Below the pieces are notes generated by a model. It made no database searches. It saw nothing but the letters and a program-made list of their open reading frames with translations, and was not told the DNA's origin. A stretch of DNA of 64,000 bases, taken from the NCBI RefSeq assembly GCF_003063645.1, contig NZ_NESJ01000022.1, forward strand, positions 1 through 64,000. The letters are read 5' to 3'. This document shows, in pieces, positions 1-8,464 of the stretch (position 1 is the stretch's first letter; each line of letters begins with the position of its first letter). This DNA comes from Limnohabitans sp. 2KL-51. GTDB lineage: Bacteria > Pseudomonadota > Gammaproteobacteria > Burkholderiales > Burkholderiaceae_C. Position numbers and translations under genes: made by a program.

Positions 1-2
1 CC

Positions 3-1100
3 CTGGTGCCCGCTGCGGCGCTGTCGTGGCACCGCGTCGAGCTGCCCGCAGGTCTGAACAAACAGGCCCAGCGCGTGCAAGCGGCCTTGCAAGGCGTGTT
101 GGAAGACCGCCTGCTCGACGACTCCGAACACATGCACCTGGCCTTGCAAGCCGACTGGGCCAACAACCCCCGCCCCTGGGTGGCTGCGTGCGACCGAGCC
201 TGGCTGAGCGCCCACCTGCAAGCCCTCGAACAAGCCGGCTTGACCGTGCACCGCATCGTGCCCGAGCTCTCACCGGGCACGCCCGACAGCCCGGTGCAGC
301 TCACGGCCTTGGGCGATGCCGACACCGGCTGGCTGTGGGTCAGCCACCCCGAACGCGGCGTCTGGGGCCAACCCTGGCCTGCCCTGCGCCCAGCCGGCTT
401 GGCGACCCACGAACGACTGGGGCTGTCCGAGTCCGAGCAGGCCACAGCCTCGCTGCAGGCCGAACCCGGTGCCGTGGCCTTGGCCACGGAACTGCTGGGC
501 TCTGGTGTGCGACTCATGCCCCCGGCCCAGCATTGGTTGACCGCCCTGGCCGGTGATTGGGACCTGGCCCAATTTGAGCTGCGCGCCAACGCCCGCAGCC
601 GCCAACTGAAAAACTGGCAACGCACCGCCAGCAGCCTGTGGTACAGCCCCACCTGGCGACCAGCACGCTGGGGCTTTTGGCTCTTGCTCGCCGCGCAATT
701 GGTGGGCCTGAACGCCTGGGCCTGGAAAACCCGCGCCGACTGGCAAGCTCAGCAAAGCAGCTGGGCCCAGGTGCTGCGCGAGACCTTCCCGAAAACCACC
801 TTGGTGGTCGATGCGCCGCTGCAAATGGGCCAACAAGTCGAGCGCCTGCGCCAAGGCTCGGGCCAGCTCGGTGCGGACGACCTCGAAGCCATGCTGGCCG
901 CGCTGGGCCAAGCCCTGCCGCCCGGGCTGGCCGCGCCGCGCCAATGGGCTTACCAAACGGGCCAGATGCGCCTGCAAGACTTTCAGCCCGATGCCGCCCA
1001 GCAGCAAGCCTTGACACAAAGCCTGAGCGCCTTGGGCTATGCCTGGCGCACTCAAGGCGACGGCTGGTTGATGACTGCCCAAGCGCAGGCCAAACCATGA
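3..1100 (+). CDS. gspL: Type II secretion protein GspL, 5' end outside window
   Basis: GspL is the inner-membrane assembly-platform protein that links the secretion ATPase GspE to GspM. The reading frame is open from the first bases of the window, so the true start lies upstream; a GTG at 6 is only the first in-frame start inside the window. About 365 residues are visible. A cytoplasmic actin-like part is followed by one membrane segment near residues 220-240 (WGFWLLLAAQLVGLNAW) and a periplasmic ferredoxin-like tail, as expected for the family. The stop codon overlaps the gspM start (ATGA at 1097-1100). Identification rests on this architecture plus the following gspM, N, D, E and F. Confidence 0.88.
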   Translation: MVPAAALSWHRVELPAGLNKQAQRVQAALQGVLEDRLLDDSEHMHLALQADWANNPRPWVAACDRAWLSAHLQALEQAGLTVHRIVPELSPGTPDSPVQLTALGDADTGWLWVSHPERGVWGQPWPALRPAGLATHERLGLSESEQATASLQAEPGAVALATELLGSGVRLMPPAQHWLTALAGDWDLAQFELRANARSRQLKNWQRTASSLWYSPTWRPARWGFWLLLAAQLVGLNAWAWKTRADWQAQQSSWAQVLRETFPKTTLVVDAPLQMGQQVERLRQGSGQLGADDLEAMLAALGQALPPGLAAPRQWAYQTGQMRLQDFQPDAAQQQALTQSLSALGYAWRTQGDGWLMTAQAQAKP

Positions 1101-1612
1101 GCCCAAACACCCTGACCGCTCAAATGCGCAGCGGCTGGCAAGCTGCTTGGACCCGGCGCAGCCAGAGAGAAAAACAGTTGCTCAGCATCGGCATCTGGGT
1201 GCTCGGCCTGGCCGCGCTGTGGATGCTGGCCCTGGCCCCGGCGCTGCGCACTTGGCAAGAGGCCCCGGCCCGCCAGGCCCTGCTCGACGCCCAAAGCCAG
1301 CGCATGCGCCAGCTGCAAGCGCAAGCCCAAAGCCTGCAAAAGCCTGTGACCATCTCCCGCGCCGATGCCGCCAAGTGGCTGGAGAAAAGCCTGACGGAAC
1401 TTGGCCCCAACGCGCGCATCAGCATACAGGGTGAAACCGCCACCCTGAGCCTGCAAGCCGCCCCGGCCGCTGCACTGGCCCGCTGGCTGAGCCAAGCGCG
1501 TGACAACGCCCAATCCTTGCCCACACAAGCCCAGCTGCAACACGCCAGCCCCCCCGGCCCCAACAGCTTGGATGTCACCTGGCGCGGCAGCCTGGTGCTG
1601 CGCCTGCCATGA
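1097..1612 (+). CDS. gspM: Type II secretion protein GspM
   Basis: A 171-residue bitopic inner-membrane protein that partners GspL in the secretion platform. It has a short basic cytoplasmic N terminus (RRSQREKQ), one membrane segment near residues 28-46 (LLSIGIWVLGLAALWMLAL), then a periplasmic coiled region rich in Gln and Ala and a compact C-terminal domain, which is the normal GspM layout. I chose the ATG at 1097 because it overlaps the gspL stop by 4 bases. A longer open frame extends upstream into gspL but has no homology value. It ends in another ATGA overlap with gspN. Confidence 0.88.
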   Translation: MSPNTLTAQMRSGWQAAWTRRSQREKQLLSIGIWVLGLAALWMLALAPALRTWQEAPARQALLDAQSQRMRQLQAQAQSLQKPVTISRADAAKWLEKSLTELGPNARISIQGETATLSLQAAPAAALARWLSQARDNAQSLPTQAQLQHASPPGPNSLDVTWRGSLVLRLP

Positions 1613-2442
1613 CATCCACCCAGACCATGAAAGCCCTGCGCCGCGCCAACGCAATCAGTCCGGTGCATGCGCCTTGGTCTCTTGCATGGCTCGGCGTGCT
1701 CTTGGGCCTGGTTCTGGCTCTGTTGGTGTGGGCCCCTGCACGCTGGCTGGCTTGGGGCGTGGCAGAGGCCAGTCAAGGCCAGGTGCAATGGCTCAACCCC
1801 CGAGGCACGGTGTGGCAAGGCTCGGCCCAACTGCTGCTCAGCGGCGGCCCGGGCAGCCGCCAGCCGCAAGCCCTGCCCGGCCGACTGCATTGGACCCTGT
1901 CACCTGCCTGGTCCGGCCTGCGCTTGGGTTGGCGGGCTGACTGCTGCATGACCCAAGCCGCCAGCGTGCAAGCCGCTCTGGGCTGGAACACCCTGCACCT
2001 GCAAGCCAGCGACCACCGCTCCAACTGGCCGGCCGCCCTGCTCACGGGCCTGGGCGCACCCTGGAACACCTTGCAGGCCGAAGGCCAGTTGCAGCTGCGC
2101 ACCGAAGCACTGCAACTGCACTGGGCCCAAGGCCGTCTGCAAATGCAAGGCCTGCTGGAGCTGAGCCTTCAAGGCATGTCCTCGCGCCTGAGCCCCGTCA
2201 AGCCCATGGGCAGCTACCGCATCGCCCTGACCGGCACGCCCGAAGGCACGCCCACACCCAGCTTGGCCCTGAGCACGCTGCAAGGCCCCTTGCTGCTGTC
2301 GGGCCAAGGCCAATGGGTGGGCCAGCGCCTGCGTTTTACCGGAGAAGCCAGTGCGGCCGAAGGCCAAGAGGCCGCGTTCGATAATTTGCTCAACATCCTG
2401 GGCCGCCGCCAAGGCGCGCGCAGCTTGCTGTCTTTGGGATAA
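1609..2442 (+). CDS. gspN: Type II secretion protein GspN
   Basis: A 277-residue inner-membrane accessory protein of the type II secretion system. GspN is not present in every type II locus, but it is usual in Burkholderiales between gspM and gspD, as here. One N-terminal membrane segment (about residues 23-45, LAWLGVLLGLVLALLVWAP) precedes a periplasmic beta-rich domain with the motif WLNPRGTVWQGSA, typical of the family. The start overlaps the gspM stop (ATGA). About 90 bases separate it from gspD, the largest gap among the gspL-gspE genes. Confidence 0.85.
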   Translation: MTSTQTMKALRRANAISPVHAPWSLAWLGVLLGLVLALLVWAPARWLAWGVAEASQGQVQWLNPRGTVWQGSAQLLLSGGPGSRQPQALPGRLHWTLSPAWSGLRLGWRADCCMTQAASVQAALGWNTLHLQASDHRSNWPAALLTGLGAPWNTLQAEGQLQLRTEALQLHWAQGRLQMQGLLELSLQGMSSRLSPVKPMGSYRIALTGTPEGTPTPSLALSTLQGPLLLSGQGQWVGQRLRFTGEASAAEGQEAAFDNLLNILGRRQGARSLLSLG

Positions 2443-2532
2443 ACCCGGTTTAATCTCAGTCCTCATGACCAGCCCCAACCTTCAACCCTTACTGCAACCA
2501 GCCTGCACCCCCTGTTTCAAGACCTGAACACC

Positions 2533-4716
2533 ATGAACGACTTAGCTCACATGCGCCCCTTGAACCGTGCCCGCTGGCCCCACAGCGCTTTGGCCACGGC
2601 CTGCCTCGCGACCCTAGGCTGGATCGCGCCCTTGGTGAATGCCCAAAGCACGGACAAACCCGCAGCCAACCCGGTGGTCAATCCAATTGCGAACCCGCCC
2701 GCCCTCAAGGCCCCGCGCCGTGAACCCGTCACGCTCAATTTTGTGAACGCCGAGATCGAGGCTGTGGCCCGCACCCTGGCCACTTTGTCGGGTGCGAACG
2801 TGGTGGTTGACCCGCGTGTGAAGGGCACGATGTCGCTGTCCAGCACCGTGCCCGTGCCTCCGGCACAGGCCCTGCGGCTGTTTGCTGCTCAGCTGCGCAC
2901 CCAAGGCTTTGCGCTGGTGGAGTCGGCCGGGCTCTACACCGTGGTGCCCGAGGCCGAAGCCAAGCTGCAAAGCAGTGCCGTGTCGGCCGGGGCCGTGCCG
3001 GCCGGGACCGGGCAAATCGTCACGCAGATCTTCAAACTCAACCACGAAAACGTGAACAACCTGGTGCCGGTGCTGCGCCCCCTGATCAGCCCCAACAACA
3101 CCATCAACGTCAACCCCGGCACCAACGCTCTGATCATCACCGACTACAGCGACAACCTACAGCGCCTGGGCCGCATCATCGCGGCGCTTGACGTGTCCAA
3201 CGCCACAGGCGTCGAGGTGCTGCGACTTCGCCACGCCATCGCGGGTGACCTGGCCCCCATGGTGCAGCGCCTGATCGAATCGGGCGCTGCCGCTGCCCCA
3301 GCCGCCCAAGGCCAATCGGACAACTCGTTTAAAACCACCGTCATCCCCGAGGTGCGCACCAACTCACTCATCGTGCGGGCGGCCAACCCGGCGCGTCTGG
3401 CGCTGGTGCGCAGTTTGGTCGACCAACTCGACCAGCCCAGCGCCACCGGCGCGGGCGCGGCCAGCGGCAACATCCATGTGGTGTATCTGAAAAATGCAGA
3501 TGCGACCAAACTGGCCGCTACGTTGCGCGCTGCCATCGCGGGCGAAGCGCGCAGTGGTGGGGTGACCAGCGGGCCAGGTACCAACCCAGCTGCAGCGAGT
3601 GCGGGTGCGGGTGCGGGTGCGACGGCGGCCAGCGCCAGCCCCTCGGCCCAGCCTTCCACCGGCGGCCAGATCCAGGCCGACCCAGCCACCAACGCGCTCA
3701 TCATCACCGCGCCCGAGCCGCAATACCGCCAGCTGCGCAGCGTGATCGACATGCTCGACCAGCGCCGCGCCCAGGTGTTTGTGGAGAGCCTGATCGCCGA
3801 GGTCAGCGCCGACAAGGCCGCCGAGTTTGGTGTGCAGTGGATGAGCGGCACCGGCACCAACGGAAGCCTTGTGGGATTGTTGGGCACCAATTTTGCAGTG
3901 GGTGGTACCAACTTGCTGACCCTGGCTGCAGGAGCCGCTTCGGGTAATTACACGGCGTCGACAGGCTTGAACGTGGCTGTTGGTGCACAACGCAACGGTG
4001 CCTTGGCCCTCGGTGCTTTGGCGCGGTTTTTACAGTCAAACGGCGATGCCAACGTGCTGTCCACGCCCAACTTGCTCACGCTGGACAATGAAGAAGCCAA
4101 GATCGTGATTGGCCAAAACGTGCCCTTTGTGACCGGCTCCTTCGCAGGAGCAGCGGTGGGCACGACCAACCCCTTCACCACCGTTGAGCGCAAAGATGTC
4201 GGCCTGACACTGCGCGTCAGACCGCAGATCAGTGAAAACGGCACGATCAAGATGCAGGTCTACCAAGAAGTCAGCAACGTCGACGCCAAATCCGTTGGCT
4301 CCAAAGATGGTCTCATCACCAACAAGCGCTCCATTGAAACCAACGTGCTGGTGAATGACGGCTCCATTGTCGTGCTGGGCGGATTGCTGCAAGACGACAC
4401 CAGCACCAGCCAGGAAAAAGTACCCGGCCTGGGCGACATCCCTTTGTTTGGCAATTTGTTCAAGTCAGAAGCCCGCAGCCGCAAAAAAACCAACCTCATG
4501 GTGTTCCTGCGGCCCGTGGTGGTGCGCGACGGTGCAGCCACAGAAGCCCTGTCGATGGGGCGTTATGAGCAAATGCGCCTGGACCAGCAGGGCTTCCAGC
4601 CTGCCGCAACGGGCCCCTTGCCGGTCAATGGTTCTGCCGTGCTGCCGTCAATGGGGGCGGGCGGTGCGACTCCCCCTGCACCCCATCCCGCAGCAACCCA
4701 GTCCCGCCAGCCCTGA
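2533..4716 (+). CDS. gspD: Type II secretion secretin GspD
   Basis: A 727-residue outer-membrane secretin that forms the multimeric exit channel. Residues 1-38 form a signal peptide ending in VNAQ. The N0 domain (VTLNFVNAEIEAVARTLATLSGANVVVDPRVKG, given here only as a landmark by its first residues VTLNFVNAEIEAV) is followed by N1-N3 repeats. N3 carries an Ala/Gly/Ser linker (positions 3590-3650 of the DNA). The C-terminal secretin domain has the VPGLGDIPLFGNLFK and NLMVFLRPVVV motifs. An ATG at 2551 is an alternative start that would shorten the leader by six residues. No pilotin-binding S-domain is obvious; the tail is Pro/Ala-rich. Confidence 0.93.
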   Translation: MNDLAHMRPLNRARWPHSALATACLATLGWIAPLVNAQSTDKPAANPVVNPIANPPALKAPRREPVTLNFVNAEIEAVARTLATLSGANVVVDPRVKGTMSLSSTVPVPPAQALRLFAAQLRTQGFALVESAGLYTVVPEAEAKLQSSAVSAGAVPAGTGQIVTQIFKLNHENVNNLVPVLRPLISPNNTINVNPGTNALIITDYSDNLQRLGRIIAALDVSNATGVEVLRLRHAIAGDLAPMVQRLIESGAAAAPAAQGQSDNSFKTTVIPEVRTNSLIVRAANPARLALVRSLVDQLDQPSATGAGAASGNIHVVYLKNADATKLAATLRAAIAGEARSGGVTSGPGTNPAAASAGAGAGATAASASPSAQPSTGGQIQADPATNALIITAPEPQYRQLRSVIDMLDQRRAQVFVESLIAEVSADKAAEFGVQWMSGTGTNGSLVGLLGTNFAVGGTNLLTLAAGAASGNYTASTGLNVAVGAQRNGALALGALARFLQSNGDANVLSTPNLLTLDNEEAKIVIGQNVPFVTGSFAGAAVGTTNPFTTVERKDVGLTLRVRPQISENGTIKMQVYQEVSNVDAKSVGSKDGLITNKRSIETNVLVNDGSIVVLGGLLQDDTSTSQEKVPGLGDIPLFGNLFKSEARSRKKTNLMVFLRPVVVRDGAATEALSMGRYEQMRLDQQGFQPAATGPLPVNGSAVLPSMGAGGATPPAPHPAATQSRQP

Positions 4717-4725
4717 TTGACTAAC

Positions 4726-6132
4726 ATGCGCCACCCTTTGCCCTACGCCTTTGCCCGAACCAGCAAACTGCTGCTGGAGGGGGATGGCGACCGCCTGACC
4801 CTGAGCTGGTGTGACGCCAGTGACCGTTCGGCTTTGTCCGAGGTAGCGCGCAAATTTGCAGGTCCCAGCCTTCAGATGCAAATCGTGAAGGCCGCCGACC
4901 TGAGCCAACGCATCCACGAGGCGTATTCGGGTGGTCAGGCGCATGGCGCGTCCACCGCCGCTGCCGTGGTCAGCGAGGTTGAGTCCGAAGCCGACCTCTC
5001 GCGCATGATGCAGGACCTGCCCGCCGTAGAAGACCTGCTCGAAGCCAGCGACGACGCGCCCATCATCCGCATGCTCAACGCTTTGCTCACCCAGGCCACA
5101 CGCGACGGGGCCAGCGACATCCACATCGAGCCCTACGAACGCCACTCGAGTGTGCGTTTCCGCATAGACGGCACCCTGCGCGAAGTTGTACAACCGAACC
5201 GGGCGCTGCATGCCGCATTGATTTCGCGCCTGAAAATCATGGCCGAACTCGACATCGCAGAAAAAAGACTGCCGCAAGACGGCCGCATCAGCCTGCGCTT
5301 GGGCGCACGCGCGGTCGATGTGCGCGTGTCCACCCTGCCCAGTGCGCATGGCGAACGCGCCGTGCTGCGCTTGCTCGACAAAAGTGAAGCGCGCCTGACC
5401 CTGGAGGCCGTGGGCATGCAAGGCACGGTGCTGCAACAGTTAGACCAACTCATCCACCAACCGCACGGCATTTTGCTGGTAACAGGGCCGACGGGTTCGG
5501 GCAAAACCACCAGCCTTTATGCGGCGCTGCAGCGCCTGGACGCCACGCGCCACAACATCATGACGGTGGAAGACCCCATCGAATACGAGCTGCCCGGAGT
5601 GGGCCAAACGCAGGTGAATGCCAAGATCGACCTGACGTTTGCCAAGGCACTGCGTGCCATCCTGCGGCAAGACCCAGACGTGATCATGATCGGCGAGATC
5701 CGCGACTTTGAAACCGCGCAAATCGCGATACAGGCCTCGCTCACCGGCCACCTGGTGCTGGCCACGCTGCACACCAACGACGCTGCCAGCGCCGTCAACC
5801 GTCTGATCGACATGGGCGTCGAGCCGTTCTTGCTCAGCTCATCGCTTTTGGGCGTACTGGCCCAGCGTCTGGTGCGCAAGCGCTGCAACGCTTGCCAGGG
5901 TGCGGGTTGCGCTGTCTGCGGCCTAACCGGCTATGCCGGGCGCACCGGCATTTTTGAGCTGCTGGTGGCCACCGACGAGATCCGCGCCCAAATCCACCAC
6001 CGCGCCGCTGAAGCCGAGCTGCGCACCACAGCCCTGGCCCAAGGCATGGTGCTGATGCGCAGCGATGGCCAACGCCTGGTGGATGCAGGCATCACCAGCG
6101 CCGAAGAGCTGCTGCGCGTCACGCGGGACTGA
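4726..6132 (+). CDS. gspE: Type II secretion ATPase GspE
   Basis: The 468-residue cytoplasmic hexameric ATPase that powers pseudopilus assembly. It has a short N1E/N2E region, Walker A GPTGSGKTTSLYA, an Asp box, Walker B DPDVIMIGEIRD and a His box (LATLHTNDA). The zinc-binding element is CNACQGAGCAVCGLTGY: the two Cys pairs are present, but the loop between them is far shorter than in classical GspE. A TTG at 4717 is in frame and abuts the gspD stop; I prefer the ATG at 4726. The gene ends at the junction with the REP-rich segment that separates it from gspF. Confidence 0.93.
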   Translation: MRHPLPYAFARTSKLLLEGDGDRLTLSWCDASDRSALSEVARKFAGPSLQMQIVKAADLSQRIHEAYSGGQAHGASTAAAVVSEVESEADLSRMMQDLPAVEDLLEASDDAPIIRMLNALLTQATRDGASDIHIEPYERHSSVRFRIDGTLREVVQPNRALHAALISRLKIMAELDIAEKRLPQDGRISLRLGARAVDVRVSTLPSAHGERAVLRLLDKSEARLTLEAVGMQGTVLQQLDQLIHQPHGILLVTGPTGSGKTTSLYAALQRLDATRHNIMTVEDPIEYELPGVGQTQVNAKIDLTFAKALRAILRQDPDVIMIGEIRDFETAQIAIQASLTGHLVLATLHTNDAASAVNRLIDMGVEPFLLSSSLLGVLAQRLVRKRCNACQGAGCAVCGLTGYAGRTGIFELLVATDEIRAQIHHRAAEAELRTTALAQGMVLMRSDGQRLVDAGITSAEELLRVTRD

Positions 6133-6217
6133 TGCCGCATGCTGCACCCATGTTCTCCCAGTGCAACCCCTGTGCATCGCGCACCTGCGGTGGCCGAGGG
6201 CTGTGGTGCGCCAGGCA

Positions 6218-6335
6218 GCGCCCACAGGGGTGCGCTCCTGCAAAGTGCACGACCACTCCCTCGTAGGAGACCACCCCTGTGGGCAATCCATACTGGTCCA
6301 ATCTCCCGTAGGAGCCCACCCCTGTGGGCGATGGG
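6218..6335. repeat. Cluster of three REP-like palindromes upstream of the mipA-like gene
   Basis: Three GTAG-headed palindromic units occur here. An inverted copy lies at about 6218-6241 (GCGCCCACAGGGGTGCGCTC), and forward copies lie at 6263-6289 and 6308-6335. The forward unit reads GTAGGAG, then stem CCCAC, a short loop, GTGGG and CGATGG. The flanking sequences conserved in the three composite repeats elsewhere in the window are missing, so this is a REP cluster rather than a full element. The last unit contains the ATG at 6331 that probably starts the MipA/OmpV-like gene. Confidence 0.85.
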
Positions 6336-7173
6336 CGTTTGGGCTTGGCTGGTGTGGGCCGCTTTCAACATCAACGTGGCCCAGGCGCAAGCGACTGACA
6401 CCAAGGGCCCGTCCTCGGTAGATCAACCCCAAACAGCAGCCGACCCCCAGCCGCCAGAAGCCACCCCCAAAGATGTGACCGCCAAGCGCTGGCGCTACGC
6501 CCTGGGCCTGAAACTCAAAACCCGCGAATTGGCCAATGGCCACACCGATCTGGCGCTGCGTCCGGTACTCGGTGTGCGCTATGGGCGGTGGCGTTTAGGC
6601 CATGCGACGGGCGACGAATGGTTGACCTTCAGCGGTTACCGCAAAGAGTCAAATCTGGCCTACCAGCTGCGCGACGATGAACGCCTGAAAGTGGCGCTTT
6701 CCCTGCGCGTCCAGAACCTGCAGGACAACAGCAGCTTTGACGGTTTTTCTTCGGGCAAGAACACCTTGCGTGCCCGTGTGAGCGCGAACTACCAACTCAA
6801 CAAACGCTGGTCGGTGGGCACCGACGTGACGCAAGACCTGATGGACCGTGGCGACGGCACCACCTTGTCGGTGGGCGCGTCTTATGGCCTGCCGCTGAGC
6901 GAGCGCAGCGCGCTTAGCCTGAGCGGCGGCGTCGAATGGGCCACAGCCGACCACTGGGCTACTCAGCTGCGCCTGCTACCCCCTCCACCTGGGGGCTGGC
7001 ACTCTGGCTTGGGCTCGGTGGGTCTGGGCATGAGTTACCGTTATGCCTTCACGCCGCAATGGGCCTGGTTTGGCTCGGTGGGCAGCTCGCGCCATTTGGG
7101 CCAAGTCAATGCCGTCAGCCCCAGCGCCTTGAGCTGGAGTGGCCAGGTCGGCGTCCTTTATTTCAGCCGCTGA
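6331..7173 (+). CDS. MipA/OmpV-family outer-membrane protein (probable)
   Basis: A 280-residue predicted outer-membrane beta-barrel. The ATG at 6331 gives a convincing signal peptide (MGVWAWLVWAAFNINVAQAQA). The rest alternates amphipathic strands ending in aromatic residues, including LRPVLGVRYGRWRLG, RARVSANYQLNKRWSVGTDV and a C-terminal QVGVLYFSR that fits a barrel terminus. MipA/OmpV is the best family match by style; some members scaffold peptidoglycan enzymes, but function here is not shown. The gene sits between gspE and gspF, where it is not normally found, so it may be an insertion or a secretion-linked outer-membrane protein. The start codon lies inside a REP palindrome; a purine-rich GTAGGAG is 17 bases upstream, farther than usual for a ribosome-binding site. 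Confidence 0.65.
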   Translation: MGVWAWLVWAAFNINVAQAQATDTKGPSSVDQPQTAADPQPPEATPKDVTAKRWRYALGLKLKTRELANGHTDLALRPVLGVRYGRWRLGHATGDEWLTFSGYRKESNLAYQLRDDERLKVALSLRVQNLQDNSSFDGFSSGKNTLRARVSANYQLNKRWSVGTDVTQDLMDRGDGTTLSVGASYGLPLSERSALSLSGGVEWATADHWATQLRLLPPPPGGWHSGLGSVGLGMSYRYAFTPQWAWFGSVGSSRHLGQVNAVSPSALSWSGQVGVLYFSR

Positions 7174-7183
7174 CACCTCAAAT

Positions 7184-8422
7184 ATGCCCGCCTACCGTTT
7201 TGAAGCCCTGCAAGCCGATGGTGCCCTGCGCAAAGGCACGCTCGAAGCCGACAGCCTGAAAACCGCCCGCACCCAGTTGCGCACGCAGCAGCTCGTGCCC
7301 CTGCTGGTGGAGGCCATCGCCTCGGGCTCGGCCAACGAAGCGGCCAGCGCCCTGCCCTGGTGGCAGCGCCCCATTGGCGGAGGTCGCGCCTTCAGCACCA
7401 GCGAACGCGCCGTGTGGACTCGTCAGCTCGCCGGTCTGGTGGGCAGCGGCTTGCCGGTCGAACGCGCCTTGGCCGCTTTGAGCGAAGAGGTCGAGGACGA
7501 CAAGCAGCGCCACCTGCTGGCCGCCATCCGCGCCGACATCAACTCGGGCAGCACGCTGGGTCGGGCGCTGGCGCAATTTCCACAAGAGTTTCCGGCCATC
7601 GACCGCGCCGTGATCGCGGCAGGCGAACAAAGCGGCCACTTGTCGGACGTGCTCAACCAGCTGGCCAATGACCTGGAAGACCAACAAGTGTTGCGCGCCA
7701 AACTGCTGTCGGCCTCGCTGTACCCGGCCATCGTCAGCCTCGTGGCGCTGGCCATTGTGATTTTTCTGGTCACCTCGGTGGTGCCCCAAGTGGCCGGAGT
7801 GTTTGCGGGCACCAAACGGCAATTGCCGGGCCTGACCGTGGCCATGCTGGCCATCAGCGACTTTGTGCGCAACTGGGGCTGGTTCATGCTGTTGTTGTTG
7901 GCGGGCGGAGTGCTGGCTTTTCGGGTGGCCATGCGCCAAGAGGCGCTGCGCCTGCGCTTTGACGCGGCTTGGCTGCGCCTGCCCCTGATTGGCCGATTGG
8001 CGCGCGGCTACAACAGCGCCCGCTTTGCCTCCACATTGGCCATGCTCACGGCCGCTGGCGTGCCCATCCTCAAAGCGCTGCAGGCGGCGGCCGACACCTT
8101 GTCCAACCAAGCCCTGCGGGCCGACGCCCTCGAAGCCCTGGTGCGCGTGCGCGAAGGCGCGCCGCTGGGCACCGCGCTGGCGCAAAACGCCCGCTTTCCG
8201 GGCCTGCTGTCTATGTTTGCGCGGCTGGGCGAACAAACCGGCCAATTGCCGGTGATGCTGCAACGCGCGGCGCAGCAAATGTCGGGGGAGGTACAGCGCC
8301 GCGCCATGGCCTTGGCCACCGTGCTGGAGCCCCTGCTCATCGTGGCCATGGGCGGCATGGTCATGCTGATTGTGTTGGCCGTGTTGATGCCCATCATGCA
8401 GCTGAACCAGTTCATCAAGTGA
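7184..8422 (+). CDS. gspF: Type II secretion inner-membrane platform protein GspF
   Basis: A 412-residue polytopic protein at the centre of the secretion platform, contacting GspE and GspL. The start MPAYRFEALQADG is the conserved GspF/PilC N terminus, so the ATG at 7184 is preferred over an upstream in-frame ATG at 7139 that lies inside the mipA-like gene. Two T2SSF repeats are visible, each with helices ending in hydrophobic segments: IVSLVALAIVIFLVTSVVPQ near residue 180 and LLIVAMGGMVMLIVLAVLMP at the C terminus. The motif GEQSGHLSDVLNQLA and its repeat GEQTGQLPVMLQRAA mark the two copies. Confidence 0.93.
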   Translation: MPAYRFEALQADGALRKGTLEADSLKTARTQLRTQQLVPLLVEAIASGSANEAASALPWWQRPIGGGRAFSTSERAVWTRQLAGLVGSGLPVERALAALSEEVEDDKQRHLLAAIRADINSGSTLGRALAQFPQEFPAIDRAVIAAGEQSGHLSDVLNQLANDLEDQQVLRAKLLSASLYPAIVSLVALAIVIFLVTSVVPQVAGVFAGTKRQLPGLTVAMLAISDFVRNWGWFMLLLLAGGVLAFRVAMRQEALRLRFDAAWLRLPLIGRLARGYNSARFASTLAMLTAAGVPILKALQAAADTLSNQALRADALEALVRVREGAPLGTALAQNARFPGLLSMFARLGEQTGQLPVMLQRAAQQMSGEVQRRAMALATVLEPLLIVAMGGMVMLIVLAVLMPIMQLNQFIK

Positions 8423-8464
8423 GCCGCATGCCCATGACCCTCACATTGTCCAAAGGAGCCCTCG

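Noticed and set aside
270-1106. Long antisense open frames throughout the gsp, aceE, recG and secD regions.
   Set aside because: They mirror strongly GC3-biased coding genes and have no independent start signals or domains.
3590-3660. GCGGGTGCGGGTGCG-type direct repeats inside gspD.
   Set aside because: They encode a flexible Ala/Gly/Ser linker between secretin N domains, which is normal.
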